Below, one piece after another: positions 1 to 9,746 of a DNA stretch of 64,000 nucleotides. The DNA lies in assembly GCF_020911725.1 (NCBI RefSeq), contig NZ_CP076620.1:1740501-1804500 (forward strand). The letters run 5' to 3'. Source of the stretch: Clostridium cadaveris (lineage in GTDB: Bacteria > Bacillota > Clostridia > Clostridiales > Clostridiaceae). Each line of letters opens with the position of its first letter. Positions within the stretch are counted from its first letter, which is position 1. A program made the position numbers and the translations under genes. The notes beneath the pieces were generated by a model. That model did no database searches and was not told the DNA's origin. It worked only from the letters and a program-made list of their open reading frames with translations.

Positions 1-375
1 ACTTATAGAATAATATATGATGCTATAGAAGATATAAAATCAGCTATGATAGGAATGCTTGAGCCAGACTACAAAGAAGTAGTATTAGGAAGTGCTGAAA
101 TAAGAACTACTTATAAGATTTCTAATGTAGGAACTATAGCAGGATGTTATGTATTAAACGGAAAACTTGTTAGAAATAGTGACGTAAGAATAATAAGAGA
201 TGGAATAGTTATATTTGAATCAAAGCTTGCATCATTAAAGAGATTTAAAGATGATGTAAAAGAAGTAAATTCAGGATATGAATGTGGATTGAGTATAGAA
301 AAATTCAATGACATAAAAGAAGGCGACATAGTAGAAGCATTTGCTATGGAAGAGGTAAAAAGAAAAGAACTATAA
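1..375 (+). CDS. infB: Translation initiation factor IF-2, C-terminal part (partial)
   Basis: The frame is open from the first base, so this is the last 124 codons of a gene that begins upstream of the window. The visible piece resembles the C-terminal beta-barrel of bacterial IF-2, the GTPase that delivers initiator fMet-tRNA to the ribosome; the closing motif [18 protein letters not shown] is typical of the family. The GTPase domain is outside the window. The rbfA start codon follows after 15 bases with its own AAGGAGGG site, and infB-rbfA-nrnA-truB-ribF is the order in Bacillus and Clostridium, which supports the call and suggests cotranscription. Confidence 0.95.
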   Translation, partial: TYRIIYDAIEDIKSAMIGMLEPDYKEVVLGSAEIRTTYKISNVGTIAGCYVLNGKLVRNSDVRIIRDGIVIFESKLASLKRFKDDVKEVNSGYECGLSIEKFNDIKEGDIVEAFAMEEVKRKEL

Positions 376-390
376 AAGGAGGGATTTTTA

Positions 391-741
391 GTGGCCAAAT
401 ATAGAAGTGGAAGAATCAATGAGGAACTTAAAAAAGAACTTAGTGACATCATAAGAAATTCTATTAAGGATCCACGTATGACCTCAATGATTAGTATAAC
501 AGATGTTAATGTAACTAGGGATTTAAGATATGCTAAAGTGTATGTAAGTATTTTTGGAGATGAAGAATCTAAAAACAATTCATTAGAAATACTTAAATCT
601 TCTCGTGGATTCATGAGAAAAGAATTGGCTCATAGAGTGAATTTAAGATATACTCCAGAATTAATAATTGAAGAAGATAATGCTATAGAGCATGGAATGT
701 ATATAGATTCTCTTATTGAGAAGATAAAGGATGAAAAGTAG
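391..741 (+). CDS. rbfA: Ribosome-binding factor A
   Basis: This 116-codon gene starts with GTG, preceded by AAGGAGGG about 6 bases upstream. The length and KH-type fold signatures match RbfA, a 30S assembly factor that binds near the 16S rRNA 5' helix and is needed for 16S maturation. Visible family motifs are DPRM near residue 28 and RDLRYAKVYVS near residues 48-58. It lies between infB and nrnA as in other Firmicutes. The stop codon is followed directly by the preferred nrnA start, so translation of the two is probably coupled. Identity is secure from motif and context; function is by family. Confidence 0.96.
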   Translation: MAKYRSGRINEELKKELSDIIRNSIKDPRMTSMISITDVNVTRDLRYAKVYVSIFGDEESKNNSLEILKSSRGFMRKELAHRVNLRYTPELIIEEDNAIEHGMYIDSLIEKIKDEK

Positions 742-742
742 T

Positions 743-1696
743 ATGGAGAATTTAATTAATTTAATTAAAGAAAGTAGTATGATAGGGATAACCTATCATA
801 CTTCTCCTGATGGAGATGCTTTAGGAAGTACTATAGCCCTCTATAAAGCATTAAATAAATTAAATAAAAAAGCATATATTATCTCTAAAGATGTCATACC
901 ATATAATTTTTCATACTTAAATGCTGCGGATATAATCAATGGAGAATGCATCAAAGTTTTAGATAACACTGATTGTTTAATAGCATTGGACTGCGGTAAT
1001 ATTGAAAGATTATCAGGGGAATTTGATTTCGATAATAGAAACTATAGAGTTATCAATATAGACCATCATTTATCTAACGATATGTATGGAGATATTAATT
1101 ATGTAGACACATCTGCAGCAGCAACTGCTGAAATAGTCTATGAATTTATAAAGAAGATGAATATTGAAATTGATAAAGATATAGCATCATGTATATACAC
1201 ATCATTAGTAACTGATACTGGTTCTTTTAGACATTCTGGAACTTCAAATAGAACACATAAGATAGCTGGAGAACTTATAGATACAGGTATCGATTTTTCA
1301 TCTATTCATAGAGAAATTTTTGATAACAAACCTGTAGAAAAATTAAAACTTTACGGAAAAGTTTTTGAAACTTTAAGTATGTATCACCATAATAAAATTT
1401 GTTTTATGGAATTGACCACAGAAATGCTTGCTAGTTTAGGATTAGAAGATGGAGATACATCTGATATAATATCTTTTGGTACTCAAATAGATACCGTTGA
1501 AGTTGCTGTTTTATTAAAAGAAGGACCTGAAGGAACTAAAGTAAGTTTAAGATCAAAAAAAGATGTAGATGTAAGAAAAGTAGCTGAAGTTTTTGGCGGT
1601 GGTGGACATACTAAGGCATCAGGATGTATGATCAAGAAAACTGCCATATCAGAAGCAAAAAAACTAGTATTGGTTAAACTTGAGGAGCAATTATAA
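743..1696 (+). CDS. nrnA: DHH-family oligoribonuclease / pAp phosphatase NrnA
   Basis: A 317-residue DHH/DHHA1 phosphoesterase. The N-terminal DHH domain shows HTSPDGDALGST, DCGN and IDHH metal-binding motifs, and the C-terminal DHHA1 domain shows the substrate loop GGGGHTKASGC near residues 282-292. Known homologues degrade 2-5 nt RNA oligomers and dephosphorylate 3'-phosphoadenosine 5'-phosphate. An in-frame ATG at 731 overlaps rbfA, but the AAGGA at 727-731 would touch it, so the ATG at 743, right after the rbfA stop, is preferred. The truB start directly follows the nrnA stop. Regulation is presumably as part of the infB operon. Confidence 0.93.
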   Translation: MENLINLIKESSMIGITYHTSPDGDALGSTIALYKALNKLNKKAYIISKDVIPYNFSYLNAADIINGECIKVLDNTDCLIALDCGNIERLSGEFDFDNRNYRVINIDHHLSNDMYGDINYVDTSAAATAEIVYEFIKKMNIEIDKDIASCIYTSLVTDTGSFRHSGTSNRTHKIAGELIDTGIDFSSIHREIFDNKPVEKLKLYGKVFETLSMYHHNKICFMELTTEMLASLGLEDGDTSDIISFGTQIDTVEVAVLLKEGPEGTKVSLRSKKDVDVRKVAEVFGGGGHTKASGCMIKKTAISEAKKLVLVKLEEQL

Positions 1697-2584
1697 ATGG
1701 ATGGAATAATAAACATTTTTAAACCTAAAGGAATTTCTTCTTTTCAAGTTGTGAGAGCAGTACGTTTCATAAGTGGTGAAAAAAAAGTAGGTCATACTGG
1801 TACCCTAGATCCTCTTGCTTCTGGGGTACTACCTATTTGTCTTGGAAAAGGTACTAAGATAATTGAATATATAATGGAAAATCAAAAAGTATATAAAGCT
1901 ACTTTGAAACTGGGAGAAGAGACAGATACTTATGACTTAGAAGGAAATGTAATCTGCACTAAAGAGGTTGGAGAAATACCTTTAAGTGAAGTTAAAAAAG
2001 TTTTACAATCCTACATAGGAGAAATAATGCAAGTTCCACCTATGTATTCAGCATTAAAAGTAGATGGAAAAAGACTTTATGAACTAGCTAGAAAAGGTAT
2101 AGAGGTAGAGAGAGAAGCAAGGAAGATCATAATATATAATATCGAGCTTCTAGAATACTCTAAACCTTTTATAACTATTAGAGTAACATGCTCAAAAGGA
2201 ACTTATATCAGAAGCTTGTGCAAAGATATAGGAGATAGTTTAAAGTGTGGCGCTGTTATGACTGAGCTAGTGAGAGAGGGAAGCGGTGTTTTTAATAGCG
2301 AAAACTCCGTTGAACTTGATTCACTTACAAAAGAAAACTTTAATGACTATCTAATTTCTTTAGAAGATGCATTAAAATCTTATGAAAAGATTTATGAAAA
2401 GATTTTAGTTAATGAAAAGTTTTTTAAACTTTTATTAAATGGTGTTTCAATAAAGGATAAAGCTATTTTTAATGATAATATTGATTATGAAAAACTTTAT
2501 AGAGTTTATTCAGAGAAAGACGAGCTATTAGGTTTAGGAGAAAAAACTAGTAATGGCTTTAAAATAATAAAGTTGTTATTTTAG
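1697..2584 (+). CDS. truB: tRNA pseudouridine(55) synthase
   Basis: A 295-residue TruB-family synthase that isomerises U55 in the T-loop of tRNAs. The catalytic aspartate lies in HTGTLDPLASGVLP near residues 35-48, and the N-terminal IFKPKGISS motif is also typical. The C-terminal region corresponds to the PUA-like RNA-binding tail. The ATG abuts the nrnA stop, and its ribosome site (GAGGAG) lies inside the end of nrnA. ribF follows 11 bases downstream. Everything visible is ordinary for the family and the length is normal. Confidence 0.96.
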   Translation: MDGIINIFKPKGISSFQVVRAVRFISGEKKVGHTGTLDPLASGVLPICLGKGTKIIEYIMENQKVYKATLKLGEETDTYDLEGNVICTKEVGEIPLSEVKKVLQSYIGEIMQVPPMYSALKVDGKRLYELARKGIEVEREARKIIIYNIELLEYSKPFITIRVTCSKGTYIRSLCKDIGDSLKCGAVMTELVREGSGVFNSENSVELDSLTKENFNDYLISLEDALKSYEKIYEKILVNEKFFKLLLNGVSIKDKAIFNDNIDYEKLYRVYSEKDELLGLGEKTSNGFKIIKLLF

Positions 2585-2595
2585 GGGTTGTAGCT

Positions 2596-3522
2596 ATGAT
2601 AGTATTAAGTGGAGAAGTTGATAAAAAATATAATCACAACATTTATCTTGCATTAGGAAGTTTTGATGGACTCCACCAAGGTCATATGAGCCTTATAGAG
2701 AAGGTGAAAGAATATGCAGCTGTTAATGGTGGAAAAAGTATGGTATATACTTTTTCAAATCATCCATTAACAACTATAGCTCCAGATAAAGCACCAAAGC
2801 TACTTATGGATAATGACACAAAAATAAATTTATTAGCTGACAAAGGTATAGATTTTTTGGTTCTTGAAGATTTTGATGAAAAATTTATGCAACTTTCGCC
2901 AGAGGAGTTTATTTCAAAGATATGCAATGAATTTAATGTGAAAGGTATTGTAGTAGGTTTTAATTATAGATTTGGATATAAAAATTTAGGCGATGTGGAA
3001 CTTTTAAAAGTTCTTAGTGCTAAATACAAATTTGATTTAACTATAATGCCTCCTTTTAAGGATAAAGATCACGTGATAAGTAGTACTTTTATAAGAAAGC
3101 TTATTGCATCGGGAGAAATAATAGAAGCTAATGAATATCTATTAGAGCCTTTTATGATAAATGGAAAAATTATATCTGGAAAAGGAATTGGTCGTACTCT
3201 TGGATATCCAACAGCAAATTTAGATTACAATAAAAATTTCGTAATTCCGCAAAAGGGTGTTTATTATACTAATGTGAAATATAAAGAAAAAATATATAAA
3301 GGTATAACGAATATTGGGTTTAATCCCACAGTAAATGGGAATAATTTAACTATAGAGACATATATATTAGATTTTGACAAAGATATATATGGAGAAGAAA
3401 TATCTGTTTATTTTATAGAAAAAACAAGGAATGAATCTAAGTTCTCAAATCTTAATGAACTTATAAGTCAGTTAAGACTTGATGAAAAGGAAGCAAGTCT
3501 CAAAAAAATATATATAAAATAA
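2596..3522 (+). CDS. ribF: Bifunctional riboflavin kinase / FAD synthetase
   Basis: A 308-residue RibF protein that makes FMN from riboflavin and then FAD. The N-terminal FAD synthetase (nucleotidyltransferase) shows GSFDGLHQGHMSLI near residues 22-35 and STFIRKLI near residue 163; the C-terminal flavokinase shows GIGRTLGYPTANL near residues 200-212. It is the last gene of the infB operon before a new promoter for rpsO (3533-3561). No FMN riboswitch is visible before it, fitting its place in a translation operon. Confidence 0.95.
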   Translation: MIVLSGEVDKKYNHNIYLALGSFDGLHQGHMSLIEKVKEYAAVNGGKSMVYTFSNHPLTTIAPDKAPKLLMDNDTKINLLADKGIDFLVLEDFDEKFMQLSPEEFISKICNEFNVKGIVVGFNYRFGYKNLGDVELLKVLSAKYKFDLTIMPPFKDKDHVISSTFIRKLIASGEIIEANEYLLEPFMINGKIISGKGIGRTLGYPTANLDYNKNFVIPQKGVYYTNVKYKEKIYKGITNIGFNPTVNGNNLTIETYILDFDKDIYGEEISVYFIEKTRNESKFSNLNELISQLRLDEKEASLKKIYIK

Positions 3523-3532
3523 GAGAAAATAA

Positions 3533-3561
3533 TTTACAATAATATATTTGTTTGCTATAAT
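3533..3561 (+). promoter_or_regulatory. Sigma-A promoter for rpsO
   Basis: TTTACA at 3533-3538 and a perfect TATAAT at 3556-3561 are separated by exactly 17 bases. The pair lies just after the ribF stop and gives an untranslated leader of about 80 bases before the rpsO start. This is a sequence match only. Confidence 0.75.
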
Positions 3562-3563
3562 AA

Positions 3564-3647
3564 CGGTTGAGAACCTGTTTCTAAGAATTAAGACTGCCGA
3601 CTTAACTCTTGGAAGCTGGGGATAAATACATGGAGGTGTTTTACACA
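3564..3647 (+). promoter_or_regulatory. rpsO 5' leader, possible S15 autoregulatory RNA
   Basis: The untranslated leader is about 80 bases long and contains a small GGTT-GAG-AACC hairpin at 3564-3574, a TTAAG/CTTAA stem around ACTGCCGA near 3590-3607, and a GGAAGCTGGGG stretch before the GGAGGTG ribosome site at 3632-3638. Ribosomal protein S15 represses its own mRNA through different leader folds in several bacterial groups. Assigning that role here is inference from position and length; I could not match a named leader class. Confidence 0.35.
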
Positions 3648-3911
3648 ATGGATAAGGCAAGAAAACAAGAAATAATCAACACATATGCAAGACATGAAGG
3701 AGATACTGGTTCTCCAGAAGTTCAAGTTGCTATATTAACTGAAAGAATCAATGACTTAACTGAGCATTTAAAGACTCATAAGAAAGACCATCACTCAAGA
3801 AGAGGATTATTCCTTATGATCGGACAAAGAAGAGGTCTTCTTAACTACTTAATGGGCCAAGACATTGAAAGATACAGAGACTTAATCAAAAAACTAGGAT
3901 TAAGAAGATAA
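3648..3911 (+). CDS. rpsO: 30S ribosomal protein S15
   Basis: An 87-residue protein with the S15 signature, including [19 protein letters not shown] and [19 protein letters not shown] stretches. S15 is a primary 16S rRNA-binding protein of the platform. The start is the ATG at 3648, nine bases after GGAGGTG; a TTG 39 bases earlier lacks a ribosome site. It is flanked by its own promoter and a GNRA-loop terminator (3916-3940), so it can be a separate unit ahead of pnp, as in many bacteria. Confidence 0.97.
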   Translation: MDKARKQEIINTYARHEGDTGSPEVQVAILTERINDLTEHLKTHKKDHHSRRGLFLMIGQRRGLLNYLMGQDIERYRDLIKKLGLRR

Positions 3912-3915
3912 TTAA

Positions 3916-3940
3916 GAGCGGGCAACCGCTCTATTATTTT
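3916..3940 (+). terminator. Rho-independent terminator after rpsO
   Basis: A perfect six-base-pair stem GAGCGG/CCGCTC closes a stable GCAA tetraloop and is followed by TATTATTTT. It begins five bases after the rpsO stop and is the most GC-rich hairpin nearby. Confidence 0.85.
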
Positions 3941-4005
3941 AAACTATTAATAATTAAGCAAAAAATGTTAATACTATTAATGACCTATCGAAGGGAGGGT
4001 TTTAT

Positions 4006-6114
4006 ATGAACCATATACTTGAAACTACGTTTGCAGGTAGAAATTTGAAAGTTGAATATGGAAAAATAGGAATGCTGTCTAATGCTGCTATTCTTATGAG
4101 TTATGGTGATACAGTTATTTTAGTTAATGCTAATGCATCTGAAAAACCAAGAGAAGGAGTAGATTTCTTTCCTCTAAGTATAGAGTATGAAGAGAGATTA
4201 TATTCCGTTGGCAAAATTCCAGGAGGATTTATAAAGAGAGAAGGAAGGCCTTCTGAAAAAGCTATCTTACATGCAAGAGCTATAGATAGACCTTTAAGAC
4301 CTTTATTTCCAAAGGGATATAGAAATGATGTACAGGTGGTTTGTACTGTAATATCAGTAGAAAACGATAATCTTCCAGAAATATTAGCTATGAACGCGGC
4401 TTCTATGGCGTTATGTCTATCAAGCATACCTTTTACAACTCCTGTTGGTACTGTAGATGTAGGTTTAATTGACGGAAAATTCATTGCTAATCCAAATTCC
4501 AAGGAAAGAGAAGCAAGTACGCTACGTTTAACTGTATGTGCAACTAAAGAAAGAGTAATGATGATTGAAGCAGGTGCAGATGAAATACCTGAAGATGTTA
4601 TGATTGATGCTATTAAATTCGGATTTGATGAATGCCAAAAGATAGTTGCATTCCAAGAAGAAGCTATGGCTAAGTTTGGAAAAGAAAAGATTCAACCAGA
4701 AATACATACTATAGATGAAGCATTAGAAAAAGAAATCAGAGATTTTGCATTTGAAGATATAAAAGCTGCTATGTATATAACAGATAAAGACGAAAGAAAT
4801 GCAGCTATAGATAAAGTTAAAGAAAAGATTTCTGAAGCGTTTAATGAAAAATATCCAGATGATTCAGCTGACATAGCTGATATAGTTTATAGAAGCCAAA
4901 AAGAAACTGTAAGAAATATGATTCTTAATGAAGATAGGCGTCCAGATGGAAGAGGATTTCATCAAATAAGACCTATAAGCTGTGAAACATCACTTCTTCC
5001 AAGAACTCATGGTACAGGTTTATTCACTAGAGGACTTACTCAAGTTCTTACAGTAGCTACATTAGGATCTTTAGGAGATATTCAAATCCTTGATGGAATT
5101 AGTGAAGAAGAATCAAAGAGATACATGCATCACTACAATTTCCCATCATATAGTGTTGGAGAAGTTAGACCGCTTAGAGGACCAGGTAGAAGAGAAATAG
5201 GTCATGGTGCTCTTGCTGAAAGAGCTTTAGAGCCTCTTATTCCATCAGAAGAAGAATTCCCATATACTATAAGATTAGTTTCAGAAGTTTTAAGTTCTAA
5301 TGGATCTACATCTCAAGCAAGTGTATGTGGAAGTACATTAGCATTACTTGATGCAGGTGTTCCTATAAAGAGACCAGCAGCAGGAATAGCTATGGGACTT
5401 GTAACTTCAGAAGATTTATCAAAAGAGAAGATTTTAACTGATATTCAAGGAATAGAAGACTTCTTTGGAGATATGGACTTTAAGGTAGCAGGTACTGAGA
5501 AGGGAATAACTTCTATTCAAGTAGATACTAAAATTAAAGGACTTTCTAGCCAATGTATACATCAAGCTATTTACGATGCTAGAGAAGCTAGACTATTTAT
5601 ACTAGATAAAATCAAAGAATGTATACCAGCTGCAAGAACTGAAGTTTCAAAATATGCACCAAAGACTTATAGTATGTCAATAAACCCAGATAAGATAAGA
5701 GATGTTATAGGAGCTGGTGGAAAGACAATTAATAAGATAATAGCTGAAACTGGTGTTAAAATAGATATAAAAGAAGATGGAAAAGTTTTTGTAACTGCTG
5801 TTGATTCAGAAGGCGGAAAAGCAGCTCTTAAGATGATAGATGATTTAACTAAAGAGGTTCAGGCAGGAGAAATCTATCTAGGAAAAGTTACTAAAATTGC
5901 AACATTCGGAGCTTTTGTTGAAATACTACCAAATAAAGAAGGATTAGTTCACATTTCTAAACTAGATGTAAACAGAGTAAATAAAGTTGAAGATATTGTT
6001 TCTGTAGGTGATGAAATTCTTGTAAAGGTTACAGAAATTGATAATCAAGGAAGAATAAATCTTTCTAGAAAAGATGCTATTAAGGATTCAGAAACAGAAG
6101 AAACTACTAATTAA
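4006..6114 (+). CDS. pnp: Polyribonucleotide nucleotidyltransferase (PNPase)
   Basis: A 702-residue PNPase, the trimeric 3'-5' phosphorolytic exoribonuclease of mRNA turnover. Two RNase PH-like domains (about residues 10-215 and 315-545) are followed by a KH domain with [13 protein letters not shown] near residue 566 and an S1 domain with [20 protein letters not shown] near residue 627. The RNase PH core motif [13 protein letters not shown] lies near residue 311. The start has a strong GAAGGGAGGG site. Length and domain order are normal, and a terminator at 6123-6150 follows. Confidence 0.97.
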   Translation: MNHILETTFAGRNLKVEYGKIGMLSNAAILMSYGDTVILVNANASEKPREGVDFFPLSIEYEERLYSVGKIPGGFIKREGRPSEKAILHARAIDRPLRPLFPKGYRNDVQVVCTVISVENDNLPEILAMNAASMALCLSSIPFTTPVGTVDVGLIDGKFIANPNSKEREASTLRLTVCATKERVMMIEAGADEIPEDVMIDAIKFGFDECQKIVAFQEEAMAKFGKEKIQPEIHTIDEALEKEIRDFAFEDIKAAMYITDKDERNAAIDKVKEKISEAFNEKYPDDSADIADIVYRSQKETVRNMILNEDRRPDGRGFHQIRPISCETSLLPRTHGTGLFTRGLTQVLTVATLGSLGDIQILDGISEEESKRYMHHYNFPSYSVGEVRPLRGPGRREIGHGALAERALEPLIPSEEEFPYTIRLVSEVLSSNGSTSQASVCGSTLALLDAGVPIKRPAAGIAMGLVTSEDLSKEKILTDIQGIEDFFGDMDFKVAGTEKGITSIQVDTKIKGLSSQCIHQAIYDAREARLFILDKIKECIPAARTEVSKYAPKTYSMSINPDKIRDVIGAGGKTINKIIAETGVKIDIKEDGKVFVTAVDSEGGKAALKMIDDLTKEVQAGEIYLGKVTKIATFGAFVEILPNKEGLVHISKLDVNRVNKVEDIVSVGDEILVKVTEIDNQGRINLSRKDAIKDSETEETTN

Positions 6115-6122
6115 AAAAATAG

Positions 6123-6150
6123 AAGGGCAGATATGCCTTTTTATTTTTTT
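6123..6150 (+). terminator. Terminator after pnp
   Basis: AAGGGCA pairs with TGCCTTT (one G-T pair) across a short GATA loop and is followed by TTTATTTTTTT. It starts nine bases after the pnp stop. Confidence 0.75.
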
Positions 6151-6166
6151 ATACGGAGGATAATTT

Positions 6167-7420
6167 ATGTATAATATATTTAAACTAAATAATGGGTTAA
6201 GAGTAGTTATAGAAGATATAGAGTATGTAAATTCAGTAAGCGTCGGCTTATGGATTGAGAATGGGTCTAGAAATGAGAACCATATAAACAATGGGATTTC
6301 TCACTTCATTGAACATATGATGTTTAAAGGTACATATAAAAGAACATCAAAAGAAATTGCTGAATCAATAGAAAATGTAGGCGGACAGATGAATGCATTT
6401 ACTGGCAAGGAAACAACTTGTTTTTACACTAAAACTTTATATAATCATTTAGACCTAAGCTTAGATGTATTATCAGATATGATATTAAACAGCAGGCTTG
6501 ATTGTGAAGAAATTGAAAGAGAAAAAAGTGTTGTTATAGAAGAGATAAATATGTGTGAAGATTCACCAGAAGATGTATTAAATGATCTCCACAGCAGAGC
6601 CATATGGGGGGATGACCCAATATCATATCCAGTACTTGGGACGATAAATAATGTAAATTCCTTTACTAGAGATATGATAAAAAATTACATGGAAAATTAT
6701 TATGTGCCAGAAAACTCCGTACTTTCTATTTGCGGAAAAATTAATATATCTGAAGCTAAAATGATTATAGAAAAATACTTTGGCAATTGGAGCAGTGAAA
6801 AATCATTGATAACAAATTACTCTTCTCCCTCTATTTTAAGAAATAATCTCATGAGAGAGAAAAAAATTGAGCAGATACACTTAAGCCTTGGATTAAAAGG
6901 ACTAGAAGTAGGGGCATCTGATTTATATCCAATGCTTTTAGCAAACAATGCATTTGGCGGAGGCGTATCCTCAAATCTTTTTCAAAAAATAAGAGAAGAA
7001 TTAGGATTATGCTATACAGTTTATTCTTTTAATTCATCATTTAATAACACAGGTACTTTAACCATATATACAGGAGTATCACCTAAATATATTTATCTAG
7101 CTGTAGAAGCTATATTAGAGGAATTAAAGAAATTCTCTGATAGAGGAGCACAGGATATCAAATTAGACATTGCAAAAGAGCAATTAAAGGGAACTTACAT
7201 CTTAGGTTCTGAGAGTATAAGCAGTAGAATGTTTTCTAATGGAAAATCAGTTTTAATTTTAAATAAGGTTAAAACACCGGAAGATATAATAAATGAGATA
7301 GATGATATCACAAAAGAAGACATAGAAGCTGTCATAAACAAAACTTTTAAAAAAGGCGTTTACAATTCTGCATTTGTAGGTAATGGTATTGACATGAATA
7401 AAATTAATGAGCTAATATAA
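6167..7420 (+). CDS. M16-family zinc peptidase (YmxG/MlpA-like)
   Basis: A 417-residue pitrilysin/mitochondrial-processing-peptidase-like protein. The inverted zinc motif HFIEH near residue 47 is intact, with the distal glutamate expected in EEINMCEDSPED near residue 126. The C-terminal M16C domain carries GGGVSSNLFQKIREELGLCY near residue 264. One peptidase unit plus one C-terminal domain is the usual bacterial length. The gene follows pnp as ymxG (mlpA) does in Bacillus, where the protein has been linked to control of extracellular proteases. No signal peptide is visible, so it is probably cytoplasmic. The ribosome site is CGGAGGA. Confidence 0.9.
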   Translation: MYNIFKLNNGLRVVIEDIEYVNSVSVGLWIENGSRNENHINNGISHFIEHMMFKGTYKRTSKEIAESIENVGGQMNAFTGKETTCFYTKTLYNHLDLSLDVLSDMILNSRLDCEEIEREKSVVIEEINMCEDSPEDVLNDLHSRAIWGDDPISYPVLGTINNVNSFTRDMIKNYMENYYVPENSVLSICGKINISEAKMIIEKYFGNWSSEKSLITNYSSPSILRNNLMREKKIEQIHLSLGLKGLEVGASDLYPMLLANNAFGGGVSSNLFQKIREELGLCYTVYSFNSSFNNTGTLTIYTGVSPKYIYLAVEAILEELKKFSDRGAQDIKLDIAKEQLKGTYILGSESISSRMFSNGKSVLILNKVKTPEDIINEIDDITKEDIEAVINKTFKKGVYNSAFVGNGIDMNKINELI

Positions 7421-7502
7421 AATATATCTTATTATATAGCTGTAATATCCCTTCATATTTTATCATAATAATAAATTAAAGTAATTTATGGAGGAATATA
7501 TT

Positions 7503-7778
7503 ATGGGTGAAAATATTAAGCTATACAGTCAATTAGAAAGATATGAGATCATTAATATTAATGATGGAGAAAAATACAATTTACTAGGTAATAATGATGT
7601 GGTTATAGATGATGAGGGCTTTTTCAAGATGTTAGTTGTAACAAATAGTCAAAGCAAATTAAGTCTCTTTAATAATACTGAATTTTTAGAAATGCCATGG
7701 GAATATGTAAAAAAAATTGGAGTTAAAACTATAATAGTAGATATTGAAGAAAGTTTAATAAAAAGAAATAAGCTTTAA
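7503..7778 (+). CDS. YlmC/YmxH-family PRC-barrel sporulation protein
   Basis: A 91-residue protein in the YlmC/YmxH family of small PRC-barrel-like proteins often called sporulation proteins. Family features are the N-terminal LERYEIININDGEKYN stretch and the closing KKIGVKTIIVDIE segment. The ATG at 7488 overlaps the TGGAGGA ribosome site, so the ATG at 7503 is the real start. Position between the M16 peptidase and aspartokinase matches the Bacillus order (ymxG-ymxH-...-dapG). Molecular function is not known to me; the sporulation link is from family naming. Confidence 0.8.
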   Translation: MGENIKLYSQLERYEIININDGEKYNLLGNNDVVIDDEGFFKMLVVTNSQSKLSLFNNTEFLEMPWEYVKKIGVKTIIVDIEESLIKRNKL

Positions 7779-7791
7779 GGAGGAATTTCCT

Positions 7792-8991
7792 GTGAAAATT
7801 TTAATTCAAAAGTTTGGAGGAACCTCTGTTGCTACTAAAGAAAGAAGAGCAATGGTGGTACAAAAGGTTAAAAGTGCAAAAGAGCAAGGTTTTTCACCAG
7901 TGGTTGTAGTTTCAGCTATGGGACGTAAAGGTGATTCCTATGCTACAGATACATTATTATCCCTAATTAATTCTGATTTTAAAAATAGCAATCTTAAAGC
8001 TGCTGATATGCTTTTAAGCTGTGGAGAAATAATAAGTTCCGTAGTTATGGCTAATGATTTATATGATAATGGTATAGAATCATGTCCCTTAACAGGAGGA
8101 CAAGCAGGCATAATAACAGATAATAATTTTAATGATGCTGAAGTATTAAATGTTGATACTAAAAATATAATTAGTATTTTAAAAGAAGGCGTTGTTCCTG
8201 TTGTAACTGGATTTCAAGGTCTTACTGAAGATGGATACTTTACCACTCTTGGAAGAGGTGCTAGTGACTTTTCTGCATCTTTATTAGGGGTTGCTTTAAA
8301 AGCAGAAGAAATACAAATTTATACTGATGTAGATGGAATAATGACTGCAGACCCAAGACTGGTTGAAGAAGCTTATATTATAGATAAAATAACATATAAT
8401 GAAGTGTTTCAATTTGCAGATCAGGGTGCTAAGGTAATACATCCAAGAGCAGTAGAAATGGCTATGAAAGGCAATATACCATTAGTTATAAAGAACACTA
8501 TGACTGATGCCAAGGGAACTTTAATTGACAATTATGGAACAGGAAGCAGTAAAAAGCTGTTTACTGGTCTTACTTATATGAATAATAGAATCCAAGTTAG
8601 ATTTAAATCTGATGATAATAGAAATAATGATAATTATTATAATATATTAGATATTTTAGCTGAGAATAATATAAGTATAGATTTAATAAATATATTTCCA
8701 AATGAACAGATATTTACTATCGACGAAATTTGTATAGCAAAGCTTAAAGAAATTGTTGAAGCATTAAATCTAAACTGCACTTACAGTGATAGGTGTACTA
8801 AAGTAGCACTTATAGGAAATGGTATAAAAGGTGTACCAGGAGTAATGGCTAAAATAATTAAGGTTTTAAAGAATAATAATATAGAAGTATTACAGACGTC
8901 TGACTCTCATACAACCATATGGTGTCTTGTACATAGTTCTGATGCAAAAAAAGCATTGAATATCATTCATGATACTTTTATGGTGAACTAA
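7792..8991 (+). CDS. Aspartate kinase
   Basis: A 399-residue monofunctional aspartokinase that phosphorylates L-aspartate at the first step to lysine, threonine, methionine and diaminopimelate. The N-terminal kinase domain begins with the KFGGTSV motif near residue 7, with GRGASDFSASLLGV near residue 155. Two ACT domains follow from about residue 265; KVALIGNGIKGVPGVMAKI near residue 340 marks the second. It starts with GTG behind AAGGAGGAA. Downstream of ymxH it occupies the dapG position. No lysine riboswitch is visible in the 13-base gap, so regulation is more likely allosteric or operon-level. The isozyme (dapG versus lysC) cannot be decided here. Confidence 0.93.
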   Translation: MKILIQKFGGTSVATKERRAMVVQKVKSAKEQGFSPVVVVSAMGRKGDSYATDTLLSLINSDFKNSNLKAADMLLSCGEIISSVVMANDLYDNGIESCPLTGGQAGIITDNNFNDAEVLNVDTKNIISILKEGVVPVVTGFQGLTEDGYFTTLGRGASDFSASLLGVALKAEEIQIYTDVDGIMTADPRLVEEAYIIDKITYNEVFQFADQGAKVIHPRAVEMAMKGNIPLVIKNTMTDAKGTLIDNYGTGSSKKLFTGLTYMNNRIQVRFKSDDNRNNDNYYNILDILAENNISIDLINIFPNEQIFTIDEICIAKLKEIVEALNLNCTYSDRCTKVALIGNGIKGVPGVMAKIIKVLKNNNIEVLQTSDSHTTIWCLVHSSDAKKALNIIHDTFMVN

Positions 8992-9047
8992 AGTTTGTAT
9001 AACTAGACCCTTCTATGAACAAACTAATTTATAGAGGAGGGGAAGTT

Positions 9048-9746
9048 ATGAATGATGAAAAAGATTTAAGAGATGATGATGAAAAAGATGAAGAGCTGGA
9101 GGAGATAAAGGAACTAGGAACTAAGGTAGTTCCTAATAATTCTGAAAGGATTCAAGTTCTTCCTATAATCGGGCAAGTAGAGGGGCATATGGTATTACCA
9201 CCTCAAAGTAAATCCACAAAATATGAACATTTAATACCACAGCTTATAGCTATAGAGCAAAATGATGATGTAAAAGGAGTACTTATAGTACTAAATACTG
9301 TTGGAGGAGATATAGAAGCGGGTTTAGCCATTGCAGAAATGATACGAAGCATAGGTAAGCCTACAGTTTCTTTAGTCATAGGTGGAGGGCATTCAATTGG
9401 TGTTCCTCTTGCGACTGCTGCGAATTATTCTTTTATTTCACCTTCAGCAACTATGATAGTACATCCGGTGAGGATGACAGGACTCGTAATAGGCGTACCT
9501 CAAACCTTTGAATATTTTAATAAAATGCAAGAAAGAATAAATGACTTTATAGTTAGAACTTCTAAAATTGATAAAGAGACTTTAAATAAACTGCTTGCAC
9601 AAACAGATGTTCTTTTGAATGATATGGGCACTATTTTAATAGGAAAAGAAGCTGTAGAATATGGTCTCATAGATGAAGTAGGTGGAATTCATGATGCTTT
9701 GGGTAAATTAAATAGTTTAATTGATGGTGAGGAAAGTCATAGGTAA
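9048..9746 (+). CDS. tepA: ClpP-like serine protease TepA/YmfB family
   Basis: A 232-residue member of the ClpP/crotonase-like TepA family (translocation-enhancing protein, YmfB in Bacillus), linked to sporulation protein processing. The acidic N-terminus (about 35 residues rich in D and E) precedes the ClpP fold; the likely nucleophile lies in GGGHSIGVPLATAA near residue 107 and a likely catalytic His in MIVHPVR near residue 136. The start at 9048 is chosen because GAGGAGGGGAA lies just before it. The stop codon lies inside the loop of the terminator hairpin at 9733-9762. The following gene is ftsK/spoIIIE, as in Bacillus. Confidence 0.88.
   Translation: MNDEKDLRDDDEKDEELEEIKELGTKVVPNNSERIQVLPIIGQVEGHMVLPPQSKSTKYEHLIPQLIAIEQNDDVKGVLIVLNTVGGDIEAGLAIAEMIRSIGKPTVSLVIGGGHSIGVPLATAANYSFISPSATMIVHPVRMTGLVIGVPQTFEYFNKMQERINDFIVRTSKIDKETLNKLLAQTDVLLNDMGTILIGKEAVEYGLIDEVGGIHDALGKLNSLIDGEESHR

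Noticed and set aside
147-614. A 155-codon frame on the - strand over infB and rbfA
   Set aside because: It spans two well-recognised genes in the opposite direction and lacks any start signal or recognisable product.
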